The notes under the pieces were generated by a model that was not told the origin of the DNA, made no database searches, and worked only from the letters and a program-made list of their open reading frames with translations. DNA of 64,000 bases, taken from positions 62,001 to 126,000 of the forward strand of contig JBMNJE010000003.1 in assembly GCA_050951505.1 (NCBI GenBank), given 5' to 3'. This stretch comes from DUOA01 sp012839095. GTDB taxonomy: Bacteria; Bacillota; Clostridia; Caldicoprobacterales; DTU083. Both the position numbers and the translations under genes were made by a program. Below, piece by piece: positions 52,180 to 60,889 of the stretch. Each line of letters starts with the position of its first letter. Positions within the stretch are counted from its first letter, which is position 1.

Positions 52180-52462
52180 AGTCTATAGGATCGATCTTCC
52201 AAATGTCAAGGCCTAAATCAAAAAGCATTTCCTGACGTTCCTCATCGCATTTTCATTCCAATAGCTCCAGGACTTAATTCAGTTTTTTAATACAGTCAAA
52301 TAATTATTATTTCCGATGCTAGCCAACTCATAAATGGACCTGGTCAAATAAATTCCAGACTAACCATATCCAGCAAGATTTGTTATATAAATAGGTACTC
52401 TGCAAGAGCTTAATCCACGATAAAACTCCTTCTCCATAAGCATTATAGTTCCAATCAGTAAT
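52180..52462. other. Intergenic stretch with a possible gene remnant
   Basis: No intact gene. On the minus strand the codons ending at 52178 read CDEERQEMLFDLGLDIWKID before a stop, about 25 codons without a start, perhaps the 3' end of a lost gene. The rest is AT-rich and featureless. Confidence 0.3.
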
Positions 52463-52540
52463 GGAAAAGCAGCCTGTCTTTATCAAAAAAGTAAGCTGAT
52501 ATCAGGAGGGGATGTGTTCCGCTGATATCAGCTCGGTACT
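52463..52540 (-). terminator. Terminator-bearing repeat, copy 1
   Basis: A hairpin formed by GCTGATATCAG (52494-52504) and CTGATATCAGC (52522-52532) with an A-run on the left, so on the minus strand it is a T-run terminator after the methyltransferase gene. The whole 78-bp unit matches 55741-55816 at roughly 85% by eye. Confidence 0.75.
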
Positions 52541-53453
52541 AGATCAATTTCATTTGTATATTAAATGATTCTAGTCTATTTTCTGCAAGTCTAATATACT
52601 CTTCATTTATCTCATATCCTACATACAATCTATCTGATTTTAAAGCTGCTATTCCTGTTGTTCCACTACCCATGAAAGGATCTAATATTATATCATTGGT
52701 AAATGAATACAATTGAATTAACCTATAAGGTAATTCTTCAGGGAAAGGAGCTGGATGACCAATTTTTCGCGCACTTTCAGCATTCATAGTCCATATAGAT
52801 TTAGTCCACTCCATAAATTGTTCTTTTGAAATTGTGTTCCTTTTTGTCTTTAAGTCATCGCGGTTTCGTTCTCTCCTATAGTCTCCTTTGGAGAAAACTA
52901 AAATATATTCATGAATATCTCTCAGTGTTGGATTTGATGCACTTTGCCAACTTCCCCAAGCTGTTGAAGGACTTGCGCTGGCAGCTTTGTTCCAAATAAT
53001 TTCGCCCCTCATATTAAATCCGATTTCAATCATCATTTTTGATATGTAGTCAGATAAAGGTATATATGGTTTTCTGCCTAAATTAGCTACATTTATGCAT
53101 GCACGTCCACCATTAACTAAAACTCGGAATGTTTCTGAAAAAGCTCTTTTTAACAATGCTAAATATTCATCTAATGACAAGTCGTCATCGTACTCCTTAG
53201 CTACATTATAAGGTGGTGAAGTGATCATCAAGTGTACCGAATTATCAGGAATTTCTTTCATGTGTTCACATGAACTATGAATAATAGTATTTATTAATTC
53301 CTTTGGAAACTCGTTTATTTTTTTTGAAACAACGCTTTTATTATTCAATTCTTTATATAACCTTGAATCATAAAACTTAGATGAATCATGATTTATTCTG
53401 CCACTTGTTCCAAAAGAACTCGTCTGTGTACCCTCCCTGTTAGTATGCTTCAT
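52539..53453 (-). CDS. Site-specific DNA methyltransferase (beta-class, SPPY type)
   Basis: 304 residues. Motif IV LMITSPPYNVAKEY comes before motif I DPFMGSGTTGIAALKSDRLYVGYE, the order of beta-class amino-methyltransferases. SPPY is typical of N4-cytosine enzymes but also found in some N6-adenine enzymes. The central target-recognition region is about residues 150-240. It starts one base inside the stop of the upstream nuclease-like gene (TAATG), so the two are coupled as a restriction-modification pair. AT-rich, like acquired DNA. The recognition site cannot be read. Confidence 0.9.
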   Translation of the reverse strand: MKHTNREGTQTSSFGTSGRINHDSSKFYDSRLYKELNNKSVVSKKINEFPKELINTIIHSSCEHMKEIPDNSVHLMITSPPYNVAKEYDDDLSLDEYLALLKRAFSETFRVLVNGGRACINVANLGRKPYIPLSDYISKMMIEIGFNMRGEIIWNKAASASPSTAWGSWQSASNPTLRDIHEYILVFSKGDYRRERNRDDLKTKRNTISKEQFMEWTKSIWTMNAESARKIGHPAPFPEELPYRLIQLYSFTNDIILDPFMGSGTTGIAALKSDRLYVGYEINEEYIRLAENRLESFNIQMKLI

Positions 53454-54331
53454 TACTCATCAACCTCCGTATGTAATAATTGTAAGAACTTTTCAGCTTT
53501 TTGCTCATCTGTATTCTCTTGGCTGGAAATTCTAATAAATTCTCCAAGCTTTCTTTTTGAGATCATTGATGAAAAATAATTCATTTCTTGATTTAAAAGT
53601 TTACTTAATAAACCCTTAACCGTTTTAATATCCTCAATTGTTCTGAAACCGAACTTATCTGTCTGGCGAATATGGTCTGATTCTATTGGATATGGGTTTA
53701 GTGACCAGAATCCCTGAATCACCCCGGCTGTTTTTAAAAAATCTACCTTACGAGTATAACTATCTGTTATTGGACTATTGCCTAAAACAATTATTGGTAT
53801 TCGTGCTGAACTAGCTCCAGAAACCCTTATATTAATTGATTTTCCAATAGCTTTCAACATCGAATCTGAGCGTAATAGGGCTGGATTTCCTTTATGAGAT
53901 TTATAGTCTCCTATATAGTAAATTTCATTATTCGCATATTTATAATTAGATATTATGCTCATCTTAATTTCAAATATAATCTTAATATTTTCAGCCTTTT
54001 GATTAACAGAATCAGTCGTACAGAATGCTAAATCTGCGCTAGATCTATTAGAGAGCCCAATATCTTCGCAAACGACACTATTTACCGCATATAACCCAAA
54101 ATATCTGGCAATTGGTCCAAATAAGTCTTTAGCCCATTTTTCTGTAAACTGTCCTATTAATGAATTTCTTGACTGTAAGGTTTGCCCCTCCCCGCTTACA
54201 TTTTTTGGAATATAAGCATAATATTCACCATTTAATTTGTAAAATACTTGTTCCGGAGAGGCAAAACTCTTTAAAGCTTCTGTAAAAAATTGAATTTCTG
54301 TACTGTTGTTCCAAAGTACCTTTTTATCCAT
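53453..54331 (-). CDS. Probable type II restriction endonuclease (PD-(D/E)XK)
   Basis: 292 residues with no family I can name with confidence. A PD-(D/E)XK core is suggested by SSADLAF (Asp) and IIFEIKMS (Glu-x-Lys) about 25 residues apart, preceded by a helical region. Position directly upstream of, and overlapping, a DNA methyltransferase makes a cognate restriction enzyme the best reading. It is AT-rich. ATG 54331 has a GGGGGACATTAA leader on the minus strand. Confidence 0.7.
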   Translation of the reverse strand: MDKKVLWNNSTEIQFFTEALKSFASPEQVFYKLNGEYYAYIPKNVSGEGQTLQSRNSLIGQFTEKWAKDLFGPIARYFGLYAVNSVVCEDIGLSNRSSADLAFCTTDSVNQKAENIKIIFEIKMSIISNYKYANNEIYYIGDYKSHKGNPALLRSDSMLKAIGKSINIRVSGASSARIPIIVLGNSPITDSYTRKVDFLKTAGVIQGFWSLNPYPIESDHIRQTDKFGFRTIEDIKTVKGLLSKLLNQEMNYFSSMISKRKLGEFIRISSQENTDEQKAEKFLQLLHTEVDE

Positions 54332-54634
54332 TTAATGTCCCCCAAATGCTAATCACGACAATATTAACTTATCTGATTATACCATGAGCTTTGTTCATTC
54401 CCAAATATTTTGTAAATGTATGATTAATAATCTAAACAGAGATCCTAATATATATTAACACATATCCTCAAAAACATGTATAGACTATAGACTTAATCGG
54501 ATTGCATATTTGATAGCCTTAGAGTATGTTATAATTTGCCTTAGAGAGAATATTGTTATTCCATATATTGTTAAACATGAGATGTCCTTTTTGTAAGATA
54601 AATAAACAAAGCGCTATGCCCTTGATAAAAAAAT

Positions 54635-54763
54635 TTGGACATCCTCAAAGAACAGGGCTATGTCTTTGAGACTGCCAGAAGTAAATATATACGGTATTGT
54701 TACGGACTTTTTGACTATGAAGCCCGGGTGAAAAAGATAATTAAGAACGTCAAGCGGATATAA
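54635..54763 (+). pseudogene. Unidentified 42-residue coding remnant
   Basis: From TTG 54635 the frame reads LDILKEQGYVFETARSKYIR and then YCYGLFDYEARVKKIIKNVK to a stop at 54763. The amino-acid pattern looks protein-like, but there is no ribosome-binding site, and the upstream part (54550-54634) is in other frames. I do not recognise the family. It lies in the 450-bp gap between the restriction gene and the AraC gene. Confidence 0.3.
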
Positions 54764-54784
54764 TACTCAGTCTCTTTTCTCCTG

Positions 54785-55645
54785 CTATCGGTAATATGTG
54801 GGCGGTACTTTCTCAATGCTTTTAAATGCACGGCTGAACGAGCCGACTGTCGAGTACCCTACCTGCTCAGAAACCTGCTGGATGGACATATCGGAAAACT
54901 GGATTAATTCCTTTGCTTTTTTAATGCGCTGAAATCGATGGTACTGCATAGGAGACATGCTGTATATTTCTTTAAACAGGTGCACGATATAATACTTACT
55001 CAAGTGTACATACTCAGCCAGTTCATCCAGGGTTAAATTCTGATCAAGGTGAGCGTCCATGTAATCCTTTACCTGTCTGAAAGTCAGCATGGTTATGCGT
55101 TCATTTTCATTTTGACTAAGGTACAGCTCCCGCAGATAATAGGTCCACAGGTTGATGAAAAGCCCCTTTACGGCTATATCCCGATATGGCATCTGGCTGT
55201 TGAATTCCCGTATGAGAGCAAACAATTTGTGTTCAAAGCTGCGGGGGTCCTGCAGGCGTAGAACAGCGGGAGGCTCCCCAATTCCCTCTATGTTAAGAAC
55301 GGGGCGGAAGAGATGCATCTCATCAGGCTGGATGCGGGGAAGAGGGCGGAAGGATACCTTTACTTCCGGACTGTTTTCCTCATGACATAAGTCAAAATGC
55401 ACATGGGGCTGATGAACCGGTTTTCCGGACAGGTTTTTCACTGAATGAGTGGTACGCGGCTGAAGAAATAGTATGTCACCAGGTATGCAGTGATATGTCT
55501 TATCCTCTACCGTCAGAATAATCTCACCGCTTTTTAGGTAAACCAGCTCATAGTCAAAGATAACCCTTTTCCGCAGATGAATGTTTGCAGGTATGAGGCT
55601 GTCTTTTGCAACGCGTACATAGGGAGAGAGATTTGTAATATCCAT
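54785..55645 (-). CDS. AraC family transcriptional regulator
   Basis: 286 residues. A cupin-like ligand domain (about 1-160, GDILFLQPRTTHSV is the typical turn) precedes two helix-turn-helix motifs: LTLDELAEYVHLSKYYIVHLFKE (about 200-222) and the downstream DMSIQQVSEQVGYSTVGSFSRAFK (250-275), ending PPTYYR. It likely controls the adjacent GPH transporter-GH172 operon, as usual for such sugar regulators. It follows that operon in the same direction, separated by a terminator. Confidence 0.9.
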   Translation of the reverse strand: MDITNLSPYVRVAKDSLIPANIHLRKRVIFDYELVYLKSGEIILTVEDKTYHCIPGDILFLQPRTTHSVKNLSGKPVHQPHVHFDLCHEENSPEVKVSFRPLPRIQPDEMHLFRPVLNIEGIGEPPAVLRLQDPRSFEHKLFALIREFNSQMPYRDIAVKGLFINLWTYYLRELYLSQNENERITMLTFRQVKDYMDAHLDQNLTLDELAEYVHLSKYYIVHLFKEIYSMSPMQYHRFQRIKKAKELIQFSDMSIQQVSEQVGYSTVGSFSRAFKSIEKVPPTYYR

Positions 55646-55740
55646 ATCGAAGCACCTATAAATTATTAATGCAGGCCGGTTTCATAGCAGCATTCCAGAT
55701 CTAATTATACACCGCCGCAAGAAATCCATCAATTGGCAGG

Positions 55741-55816
55741 GAAATGCAGCCTGTCCTAATTAAAAAAGAAGCTGATATCAGCAGGGGATGAGCTTCGCTG
55801 ATATCAGCCCGGTAGT
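55741..55816 (-). terminator. Terminator-bearing repeat, copy 2
   Basis: GCTGATATCAGC (55771-55782) and the same palindrome (55797-55808) form a strong hairpin with an A-run to its left, giving a minus-strand terminator after the GH172 gene. It shares 76 bp with 52463-52540. Confidence 0.82.
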
Positions 55817-55821
55817 TGCCT

Positions 55822-56931
55822 TTATTCTATGCCCATTTTCTTCGCATATGCATCCCGTTCACCTTTCATGCGGAACAGGGTTTGTGGATTGCGCCTGATA
55901 TCGGGAAGGGGCATCCGCTGTTCGACAGGCAGGATTGGATGGTATACATGAGGTTCAGTCTGATACCAGTATGCCGTAGATGAGTAATCATCTGAACGGT
56001 TGTTGTTGTGCCCGTGCTCGATTGTTACCTTTATGGATTTTTCAAACATGATTGGGTCCAAAACATGATAACGGTAGTAGGTTATTTTACCGAACCAGTT
56101 TTCGCCTCCCGGCAGGATGATGCCATGAAAGGGGGCGTTATATTCCTGCAGGGGACAGAAGGCCGTGCCGAAATAGTCCTCGCATCCGGTACCGTGCAGG
56201 CGGGGCGGCCAGGGCTCGTCATCTATGACAATCATGTCATCGCCCTCGCCCGGCCAGTTCATATCATTGGTGTACCTTAAGTTATGAATATTAAGGTTGC
56301 AGCCTGCATAGTGTCCCTTACCGCGTGCATCCAGAATGACGTAATTGTTTTCTATGCTGTTATTGTATCCGCTAAACTGGAATTCCTCACCTCTTACTTC
56401 ACTGTCATCAATCCCCTGCGTAAGTTCCCGGCGCCACTGGGCATGAAAGCGCAGCGGGCTGTCCGGTGCTGTTTTGTATTCTTCATAATCCACATAGTAG
56501 TAGAACATTATCATCTCGTCAGCCTCATTGACTACTTCGATGCGGGCTGCCGAGGAAAAAGGCATGGGGAAATAACAGTTGTAACCGCGGCCGTCCTGAG
56601 GAGACATGGTAAGGGGGACGGAAACAAAATTTTTGCTCATGCCGTGACCCATTCCAAAGAAATCACCTATAGGTGCTTCCACACTGGGGGTTTCCTCGCT
56701 GTCCCAGTACATGCGCAGAACAACTTTTCGTTCCAGCATTGCTTCCGGGCGGTGGGGGTAGGTGCCCATGGTCACCCAGATATGGGTGATGCAGCCTGGA
56801 GTCTCTACATCAAAAATTGTTTTTCTTTCTCCTGCATTAAAGGTGTAAAAATCAAAATTTCCTCCTGTACGGTCGTAGCTGGAAGCGCGCATACGCTTTC
56901 CTTCTCTTGGTTTGTATAAATCCCGAAGCAT
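55822..56931 (-). CDS. GH172 / DUF2961 glycoside hydrolase
   Basis: 369 residues. The DUF2961 domain, now family GH172, includes enzymes acting on alpha-D-fructofuranosides, difructose dianhydride and D-arabinofuranosides. Its signatures are present: ETPGCITHIWVTMG, IGDFFGMGHGMSKNFVSVPL, GYNCYFPMPF and the acidic GTGCEDYFGTAFCPLQEY segment near residue 250. There is no signal peptide, so it is cytoplasmic and would act on imported oligosaccharide. It starts directly after the transporter stop codon (TAA then ATG); AGGAGG precedes it. Substrate inferred only to family. Confidence 0.88.
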   Translation of the reverse strand: MLRDLYKPREGKRMRASSYDRTGGNFDFYTFNAGERKTIFDVETPGCITHIWVTMGTYPHRPEAMLERKVVLRMYWDSEETPSVEAPIGDFFGMGHGMSKNFVSVPLTMSPQDGRGYNCYFPMPFSSAARIEVVNEADEMIMFYYYVDYEEYKTAPDSPLRFHAQWRRELTQGIDDSEVRGEEFQFSGYNNSIENNYVILDARGKGHYAGCNLNIHNLRYTNDMNWPGEGDDMIVIDDEPWPPRLHGTGCEDYFGTAFCPLQEYNAPFHGIILPGGENWFGKITYYRYHVLDPIMFEKSIKVTIEHGHNNNRSDDYSSTAYWYQTEPHVYHPILPVEQRMPLPDIRRNPQTLFRMKGERDAYAKKMGIE

Positions 56932-58335
56932 TTACATACCTCCTGCTGCACTTTCGCTGCTGCGTGTTGCCAGATCGTGCACAATCTTATTATATTTTTC
57001 CTTATCCAGGGGATAAAAGGACATTACCAGTATTACAAGAAGAGACAGAATAATAGGAGCAATTACAAAAATAAAGGAAATACCTCTTATGGTAATATCG
57101 CTTTGTACGGCCAGTTCGCTGCTATATCCAAGCAGGGTAAGGGCGGATCCGATCAGGAAACCGGCGACGCCGGAGGCAACCTGCTGCATAAAGGTGTAGG
57201 ATGCATATATCATTCCCTCTATACGTGTACCGGTTTTCCATTCTCCATATTCCACTGCATCGCCGTACATAGGATAGGTTGCTACACTGGGAACCCCCTG
57301 GGAGATGCCGAAGACTGCCATAACGATGATTAAGAAGACTGTATTTGACCCTGCAACCCAAATCAGTACGCTGGCCAGGATGCTTACTGATGATGCAATA
57401 AGGATAGCCCTTCGAACACTTACCCGGTTGATCAGCATGGGCCCCAAGACAAGGCCCAGCATAACCCCAAGGATGGTGGGAACCAGAACTACTGTGGAAA
57501 AACCCTCAGGTTTCATCAGATAGTATTTGCTGTAATAAGCCACCATTGAGGTTAATATTCCGATGCGCATATTGGTAAAGAGGGTCATCAGGGTGGTGAT
57601 AATCCATGGCCGGTTTTTTGAGAGGATACGCAGCTGTTTCAGTATGCTCTGCTGCTCCTGTTTTGTCTTAAGAGTTTCGTACACATGCTCCCTGGTGTTA
57701 AAGAAGGTGAGCAGCCATCCGCAAGCAGCTAAGGCGCCCAGTATAATGGCTGTGCGGAAAAAACCTGTCCGCTGGATCTGCAGTGTGGTTTCACCGTTTC
57801 CCAGGATATTGGCAATGGCCGGAATAAAGCTGACGAATATATATGCCGCCATGGCAAAGAGCAGCCTGTTCCGCGAGAGCTGTGAACGTTCCTTCTGATC
57901 CTTTGTCATGAGGCTGATCATGGTGTTGTAGGGGATGTTAATAAGGGAGTAAATTGTGACAAGAGCGAAATAGAAGACATAGGCGTAAATCAGTTTACCG
58001 GTTGCGCTTAAATTTGGTGTGAAAAACAGCAGACAACCTGCCAGGCCGTAAGGGACGGCAAGCCATAACAAGTAAGGCCTTGCCCTTCCGTACTTGGTAT
58101 TGGTTCTGTCTATCATGGCCCCTATAATGGGATCAATGGCTGCATCATAAATACGTGAGATCAGCATCAGGGTACCGGCCGCCATGGCAGAAATACCAAA
58201 TATGTCGGTGAAGAAGAACATGACCCAGGTAGTTGTAACTGTCCAGACAAGTGAAGTGGAAAGATCTCCGAACCCGTAAAATAACTTCTCTCGGCTGCTT
58301 AGCTTTTTTTGAGACAACAATCCATTTTCATTCAA
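56932..58335 (-). CDS. GPH family sugar:cation symporter (MFS)
   Basis: 467 residues with twelve predicted helices. The GPH hallmarks are the N-terminal SSREKLFYGFGDLSTSLVW, the DPIIGAMIDRTNTKYGRARPY loop after helix 2, and INIPYNTMISLMTKD. Members import oligosaccharides or glycosides with Na or H ions. It is the first gene of a two-gene unit with the GH172 hydrolase, so it should import that enzyme's substrate. TGGGAGG precedes the TTG/ATG start region; the ATG used here is at 58335. Confidence 0.92.
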   Translation of the reverse strand: MNENGLLSQKKLSSREKLFYGFGDLSTSLVWTVTTTWVMFFFTDIFGISAMAAGTLMLISRIYDAAIDPIIGAMIDRTNTKYGRARPYLLWLAVPYGLAGCLLFFTPNLSATGKLIYAYVFYFALVTIYSLINIPYNTMISLMTKDQKERSQLSRNRLLFAMAAYIFVSFIPAIANILGNGETTLQIQRTGFFRTAIILGALAACGWLLTFFNTREHVYETLKTKQEQQSILKQLRILSKNRPWIITTLMTLFTNMRIGILTSMVAYYSKYYLMKPEGFSTVVLVPTILGVMLGLVLGPMLINRVSVRRAILIASSVSILASVLIWVAGSNTVFLIIVMAVFGISQGVPSVATYPMYGDAVEYGEWKTGTRIEGMIYASYTFMQQVASGVAGFLIGSALTLLGYSSELAVQSDITIRGISFIFVIAPIILSLLVILVMSFYPLDKEKYNKIVHDLATRSSESAAGGM

Positions 58336-58741
58336 CGAAACTACCTCCCAATAGAATTTTTGCTAAGAATCACCAAGTTTTGAGTTTATAAAAGAAAAGC
58401 CAGCTTTTGTGTTTTGATAATAGCATATAAAATAACACTATACGACTGCAGTTATTGTTGTTAATTTTGCAGGTATTGCTGTTTATAGATGTGTTTTATT
58501 GAAATGCCATGCAAGAGATTTTATCTATATTAAGGCAGAAGATGCGAATATTTAGTTTAGATCTATGAATCTACGATTTAGCATATTTAAGTTTGATGAC
58601 TTAAGGAGCAGCTTTTCCCTGCCAAAGGCAGAACAGCCAGGAAAGGGTTAGCATTTGCAGGCAGATCTCAGGATAATCGATGAGAGGGTTGAAAGAAAAC
58701 CGGGTCAAATCTGTGGATATTTTTTAAAATTGGAACAGATA
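58336..58741. other. Intergenic region between MFS and serine hydrolase genes
   Basis: 405 bp with no gene. It is AT-rich near 58400-58500, where the promoter of the GPH-GH172 unit should lie on the minus strand. I see no strong repeat or terminator. Confidence 0.5.
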
Positions 58742-60256
58742 TCAGAGATCATCCGGTTTTTTCGGGCGGGCAGGTAATAAGGCGGATAAGAGCAGGGAAA
58801 TGGCGAACATGAACACCGCTCCCCCGAGCCAGCCAGACAGAACCGGAAAAACAGAAGTGACAAATAAGTACTTCTGTAAAAGGGACCAGATCAAAACACC
58901 GAGCAGAATAACTGCCGTCCCGGCCCGAAGCAGTCTGAATCCCATCCGCCTTTGCCAATGGAAACCTGCAATCACTCTCAATATCATCAATAAACTTGCA
59001 GAGCTCAGCATACCTATGACCGCACAAAGCCCATAATGCCCCCAGATGATCTTTCCCATACCGACGGACGGAAATGCCCGCCACTGCGCCCAATCGCTGA
59101 GCACATAGGCGATAAACGGCCAGCTTCTTTGGCTGTTTGTGAGAATCACGATAGCATCACCTGTTTCCGGCACTGATTGAAAATGAGTCATGATGCCCTT
59201 GCCCTGACCGCCGTGGGAAATGCTGCTTAAACCGTTCGGCAGCTTTTCAATATAATGACCCAATCCATATGCCTCAAATACCAAACTGTAGATTCCGATT
59301 TTATAGCATTCGGGCTGATACATCTGCTTAACACTATCGGACTTAAGAACTGAGTTTTCTTTCAGGCCAGCTGCCGCAAAACGGGCAATGTCCTCTGCTG
59401 TGGCAAACAGGCCCCCCGAAGCCTTAGAGGGATAGAGATAAACCGGCACCGGCTTTCCGCTGAGGTCATATCCCGTAGGCGGGTAAGGCGTTTTGGCTTT
59501 GCCTATCTCAAAGGCAGCGCTTTCCATGCCCAGCGGCAGAAAGACCTCCGAACGCAGATACTCTGAAAAGCTTTGCCCTGTGACATCCTCTATCAGAATT
59601 TCCAATAGATTATAACCTACATTGGAGTAGGAAAATCCCGCCCCTGCCTCGCGTATGGGCACCGCCTCCCTGGTCATCACACTCCGGCTGGAGGGCATGG
59701 CCTCATCAGGGGCGTAGATTAGGTTGAAATCGCCCAGCGGCATCCCCGCAGTGTGGCTTAAAAGCTGACGTATGGTAATCTTCTCCGTAGGATAGTCCGA
59801 CTGTGGAAATTGCCAGCTTTTTAAATACTGCGACACCGGAGCATCCAGGTCAATCAGACCCTTTTCTGCAAGCCGCATTATTCCCCAGGCTGTAATCGAT
59901 TTGGTAATGGATTGCACGCTCATAGGTGTATCGGTTGTCAATGCTCTGCCGCTTTCCACATCGGCATATCCATACGCCTGTGTCCATGCGATTTCACCGT
60001 CCTTCACAAGTGCGATGCTGCAGCCCGGTATCTTATACAGCTTCATTAGAGCTGGAATTCGCTTATTCATATGGGTCTTAAATTCGTCAAGTGACACACC
60101 GGTGCGCATAGTCCGCCTGATATTCAGGCCGCAGGAGAACAAGGCAAGAAGTAGACTGACAAAAATGGATAAAAAGATAAACCATGCCCATATTTTGTGA
60201 CCCTTTAGAGCCTGGAAGCTGGCAAAGTATTTAACAAGTCCCTTTACCATAATCAT
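58742..60256 (-). CDS. Serine hydrolase, class C beta-lactamase-like, with C-terminal membrane region
   Basis: 504 residues. An N-terminal membrane helix (about 20-45) places the catalytic domain outside. The domain (about 60-375) has SxxK in SVQSITKS, the Tyr-x-Asn in YSNVGYN and HGGQGKG in the place of the KTG box. Three or four helices close the protein (about 395-495). Such proteins act as peptidases, esterases or D,D-peptidases and are often not true beta-lactamases. GAGGGAA precedes ATG 60256. It follows two tiny genes, and the two-component operon lies upstream. Confidence 0.88.
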   Translation of the reverse strand: MIMVKGLVKYFASFQALKGHKIWAWFIFLSIFVSLLLALFSCGLNIRRTMRTGVSLDEFKTHMNKRIPALMKLYKIPGCSIALVKDGEIAWTQAYGYADVESGRALTTDTPMSVQSITKSITAWGIMRLAEKGLIDLDAPVSQYLKSWQFPQSDYPTEKITIRQLLSHTAGMPLGDFNLIYAPDEAMPSSRSVMTREAVPIREAGAGFSYSNVGYNLLEILIEDVTGQSFSEYLRSEVFLPLGMESAAFEIGKAKTPYPPTGYDLSGKPVPVYLYPSKASGGLFATAEDIARFAAAGLKENSVLKSDSVKQMYQPECYKIGIYSLVFEAYGLGHYIEKLPNGLSSISHGGQGKGIMTHFQSVPETGDAIVILTNSQRSWPFIAYVLSDWAQWRAFPSVGMGKIIWGHYGLCAVIGMLSSASLLMILRVIAGFHWQRRMGFRLLRAGTAVILLGVLIWSLLQKYLFVTSVFPVLSGWLGGAVFMFAISLLLSALLPARPKKPDDL

Positions 60257-60300
60257 ATTAATTCCCTCTTTCTCCCCATGAGGAGGAATTTTACATCTGC

Positions 60301-60480
60301 CTATTTGCTTTGCGATTCTTTAACTACAAGAATCGCGCCGATTACCACGCCTGTTCCAGCGCCTGTTAACATGCACAGCACCACATTTTGCAGAAATGCT
60401 CCCAACACAATACTGACGGCGGTGCAAAAACTTATGGCTGTACCCATGGTCAGAATCTCTGACATCCTTTGCTCTCTCAT
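60301..60480 (-). CDS. Small two-helix membrane protein
   Basis: 59 residues, with two membrane helices (about 10-30 and 33-53) separated by a short turn; glycines in GAGTGVVIGA suggest tight packing. No family recognised. AAGGAGG lies 9 nt before ATG 60480. It lies between another tiny gene and the serine hydrolase, all on one strand and with gaps under 45 bp, so the three probably form one operon. Confidence 0.7.
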   Translation of the reverse strand: MREQRMSEILTMGTAISFCTAVSIVLGAFLQNVVLCMLTGAGTGVVIGAILVVKESQSK

Positions 60481-60508
60481 GCCATTCGACCTCCTTCCGC
60501 TCATTTTG

Positions 60509-60679
60509 CTAAAGCAACCTAATCCTCTTGATAAGTTCTCCGGCCTCGCAGCATACCCGTTCCTTTTTCAGTTGCGCTTCATTCTTTTCGGCAGCATAGA
60601 AATATGGATGTACATATTCCAATGAAAGATGCCTAAGAAACCGGGTCACTATTTTAAATAAGCACATTATCAGTCCCAT
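60509..60679 (-). CDS. Small hypothetical protein
   Basis: 56 residues starting at ATG 60679 after AGAGGAGG. The N-terminal half is hydrophobic and basic (GLIMCLFKIVTRFLRHL); the C-terminal half is charged, ending KRIRLL. No family recognised. It is the first gene of the small-gene/serine-hydrolase operon. Confidence 0.6.
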   Translation of the reverse strand: MGLIMCLFKIVTRFLRHLSLEYVHPYFYAAEKNEAQLKKERVCCEAGELIKRIRLL

Positions 60680-60738
60680 TTTTATACCTCCTCTGAACCA
60701 ATTCTCGTTTTTCATATTTAGAATAGAGGAAGCAGCGG

Positions 60739-60774
60739 TCATATGATAAGTTACCGGAGTCATATATCCGGTAA
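60739..60774 (-). promoter_or_regulatory. Candidate regulator site and promoter region
   Basis: A perfect 8-bp inverted repeat TTACCGGA (60751-60758) / TCCGGTAA (60767-60774) with 8-bp spacer lies next to TCATATGATAA (60739-60749). The latter recurs exactly at 62989-62999 before the sensor kinase gene. Read on the minus strand it contains TATCAT, a plausible -10 box. Confidence 0.5.
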
Positions 60775-60802
60775 TATAAAAACGGGAGCCCGGGCTCCCG
60801 TT
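60771..60802 (-). terminator. Terminator of the two-component operon
   Basis: A perfect 22-bp palindrome (60781-60802) whose left flank is A-rich, giving TTTTATATTA after the hairpin on the minus strand. Confidence 0.88.
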
Positions 60803-60889
60803 ATTTGAAGTCTTAAGATAAGCACCTTGACTGCCTGTGTTTTTTGGGCGTGCAAAAATGGTATCAGCATAGGTTATATTGATGTGTTA

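Noticed and set aside
58742..60256. Calling the serine hydrolase a beta-lactamase resistance gene
   Set aside because: SxxK and YxN are present, but the KTG box is replaced by HGG and the protein has extra membrane helices, so resistance cannot be inferred.
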